28,260 bases of DNA from NCBI GenBank assembly GCA_049999765.1, contig JBNGIQ010008877.1:1-28260 (forward strand). Reading direction: 5' to 3'. How positions within the stretch are numbered: the stretch's first letter is position 1; the number at the start of each line of letters is the position of its first letter. Origin of the DNA: Phaeoceros laevis (Eukaryota; Anthocerotophyta; Anthocerotopsida; Notothyladales). A program made the position numbers and the translations under genes. The notes below the pieces were generated by a model that saw only the letters and a program-made list of their open reading frames with translations, was not told where the DNA came from and did no database searches. Positions 28,191 to 28,260 of the stretch are shown here, in pieces.

Positions 28191-28260
28191 CTGCATCACA
28201 ACGGTGCCCAAAACTAGTCATGGATCGTGCTTCATCTCTCATTAAATTCTGGCTTCAAAC

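Overview
This is nuclear DNA of a land plant, most likely a seed-free one (a moss or another bryophyte is my first guess). The reasons are a DYW-class pentatricopeptide (PPR) editing factor, plant BAHD acyltransferases, a GLUTAMINE DUMPER-like protein, spliceosomal introns of about 80-250 bp, and a Hedgehog-type Hint (Hog) protein, a family I associate with algae and bryophytes rather than flowering plants. The species assignment is inference; the gene families are read from sequence.

Layout. 1-1.7 kb: repeats and no recognisable gene. 1.77-3.54 kb (+) and 5.97-7.60 kb (+): two tandem BAHD acyltransferases of the omega-hydroxyacid/fatty-alcohol hydroxycinnamoyltransferase type, sharing one intron position; the first has a TAG at a conserved Trp codon. 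7.80-9.21 kb (-): a single-pass membrane protein with a Cys-rich ectodomain and a GLUTAMINE DUMPER-like VIMAG motif, without an in-frame ATG. 9.58-9.90 kb: tandem repeats rich in CACGTG and a shrunken tRNA-Val-like element. 11.28-14.20 kb (-): an intact 972-aa PPR-DYW protein with an N-terminal PDF motif of the OSB single-stranded-DNA-binding family. 14.49-14.89 kb (-): a decayed Rep-like (SF3-type helicase) fragment. 15.16-15.49 kb (+): the complete two-exon gene for ribosomal protein eL41 (25 aa), too short for ordinary ORF finding.

16.4-17.3 kb (+) and 24.6-25.3 kb (+): two broken, intron-containing copies of the V-ATPase proteolipid subunit c'' gene, forming a dispersed segmental duplication. 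17.87-18.16 kb: a 295-bp piggyBac-like MITE. 18.2-21.3 kb: repeat-rich DNA with a decayed gene of unknown family. 21.35-22.87 kb (-): a six-exon gene for a secreted or membrane Hint/Hog-domain protein, the most interesting locus here. 23-24.6 kb: palindromes and one orphan exon-like stretch. 26.38-28.19 kb (-): exons of an HRQ1-type SF2 helicase, cut by the window edge at its 5' end and apparently stopping after helicase motif V, next to a 90-bp foldback.

The genes do not form an operon or an obvious pathway. The paired BAHD genes are a tandem family probably acting in cell-wall, cuticle or suberin ester chemistry. The other genes are independent: organelle RNA editing, translation, membrane biology and DNA repair. 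The window mixes functional genes with several pseudogenes and transposon traces.
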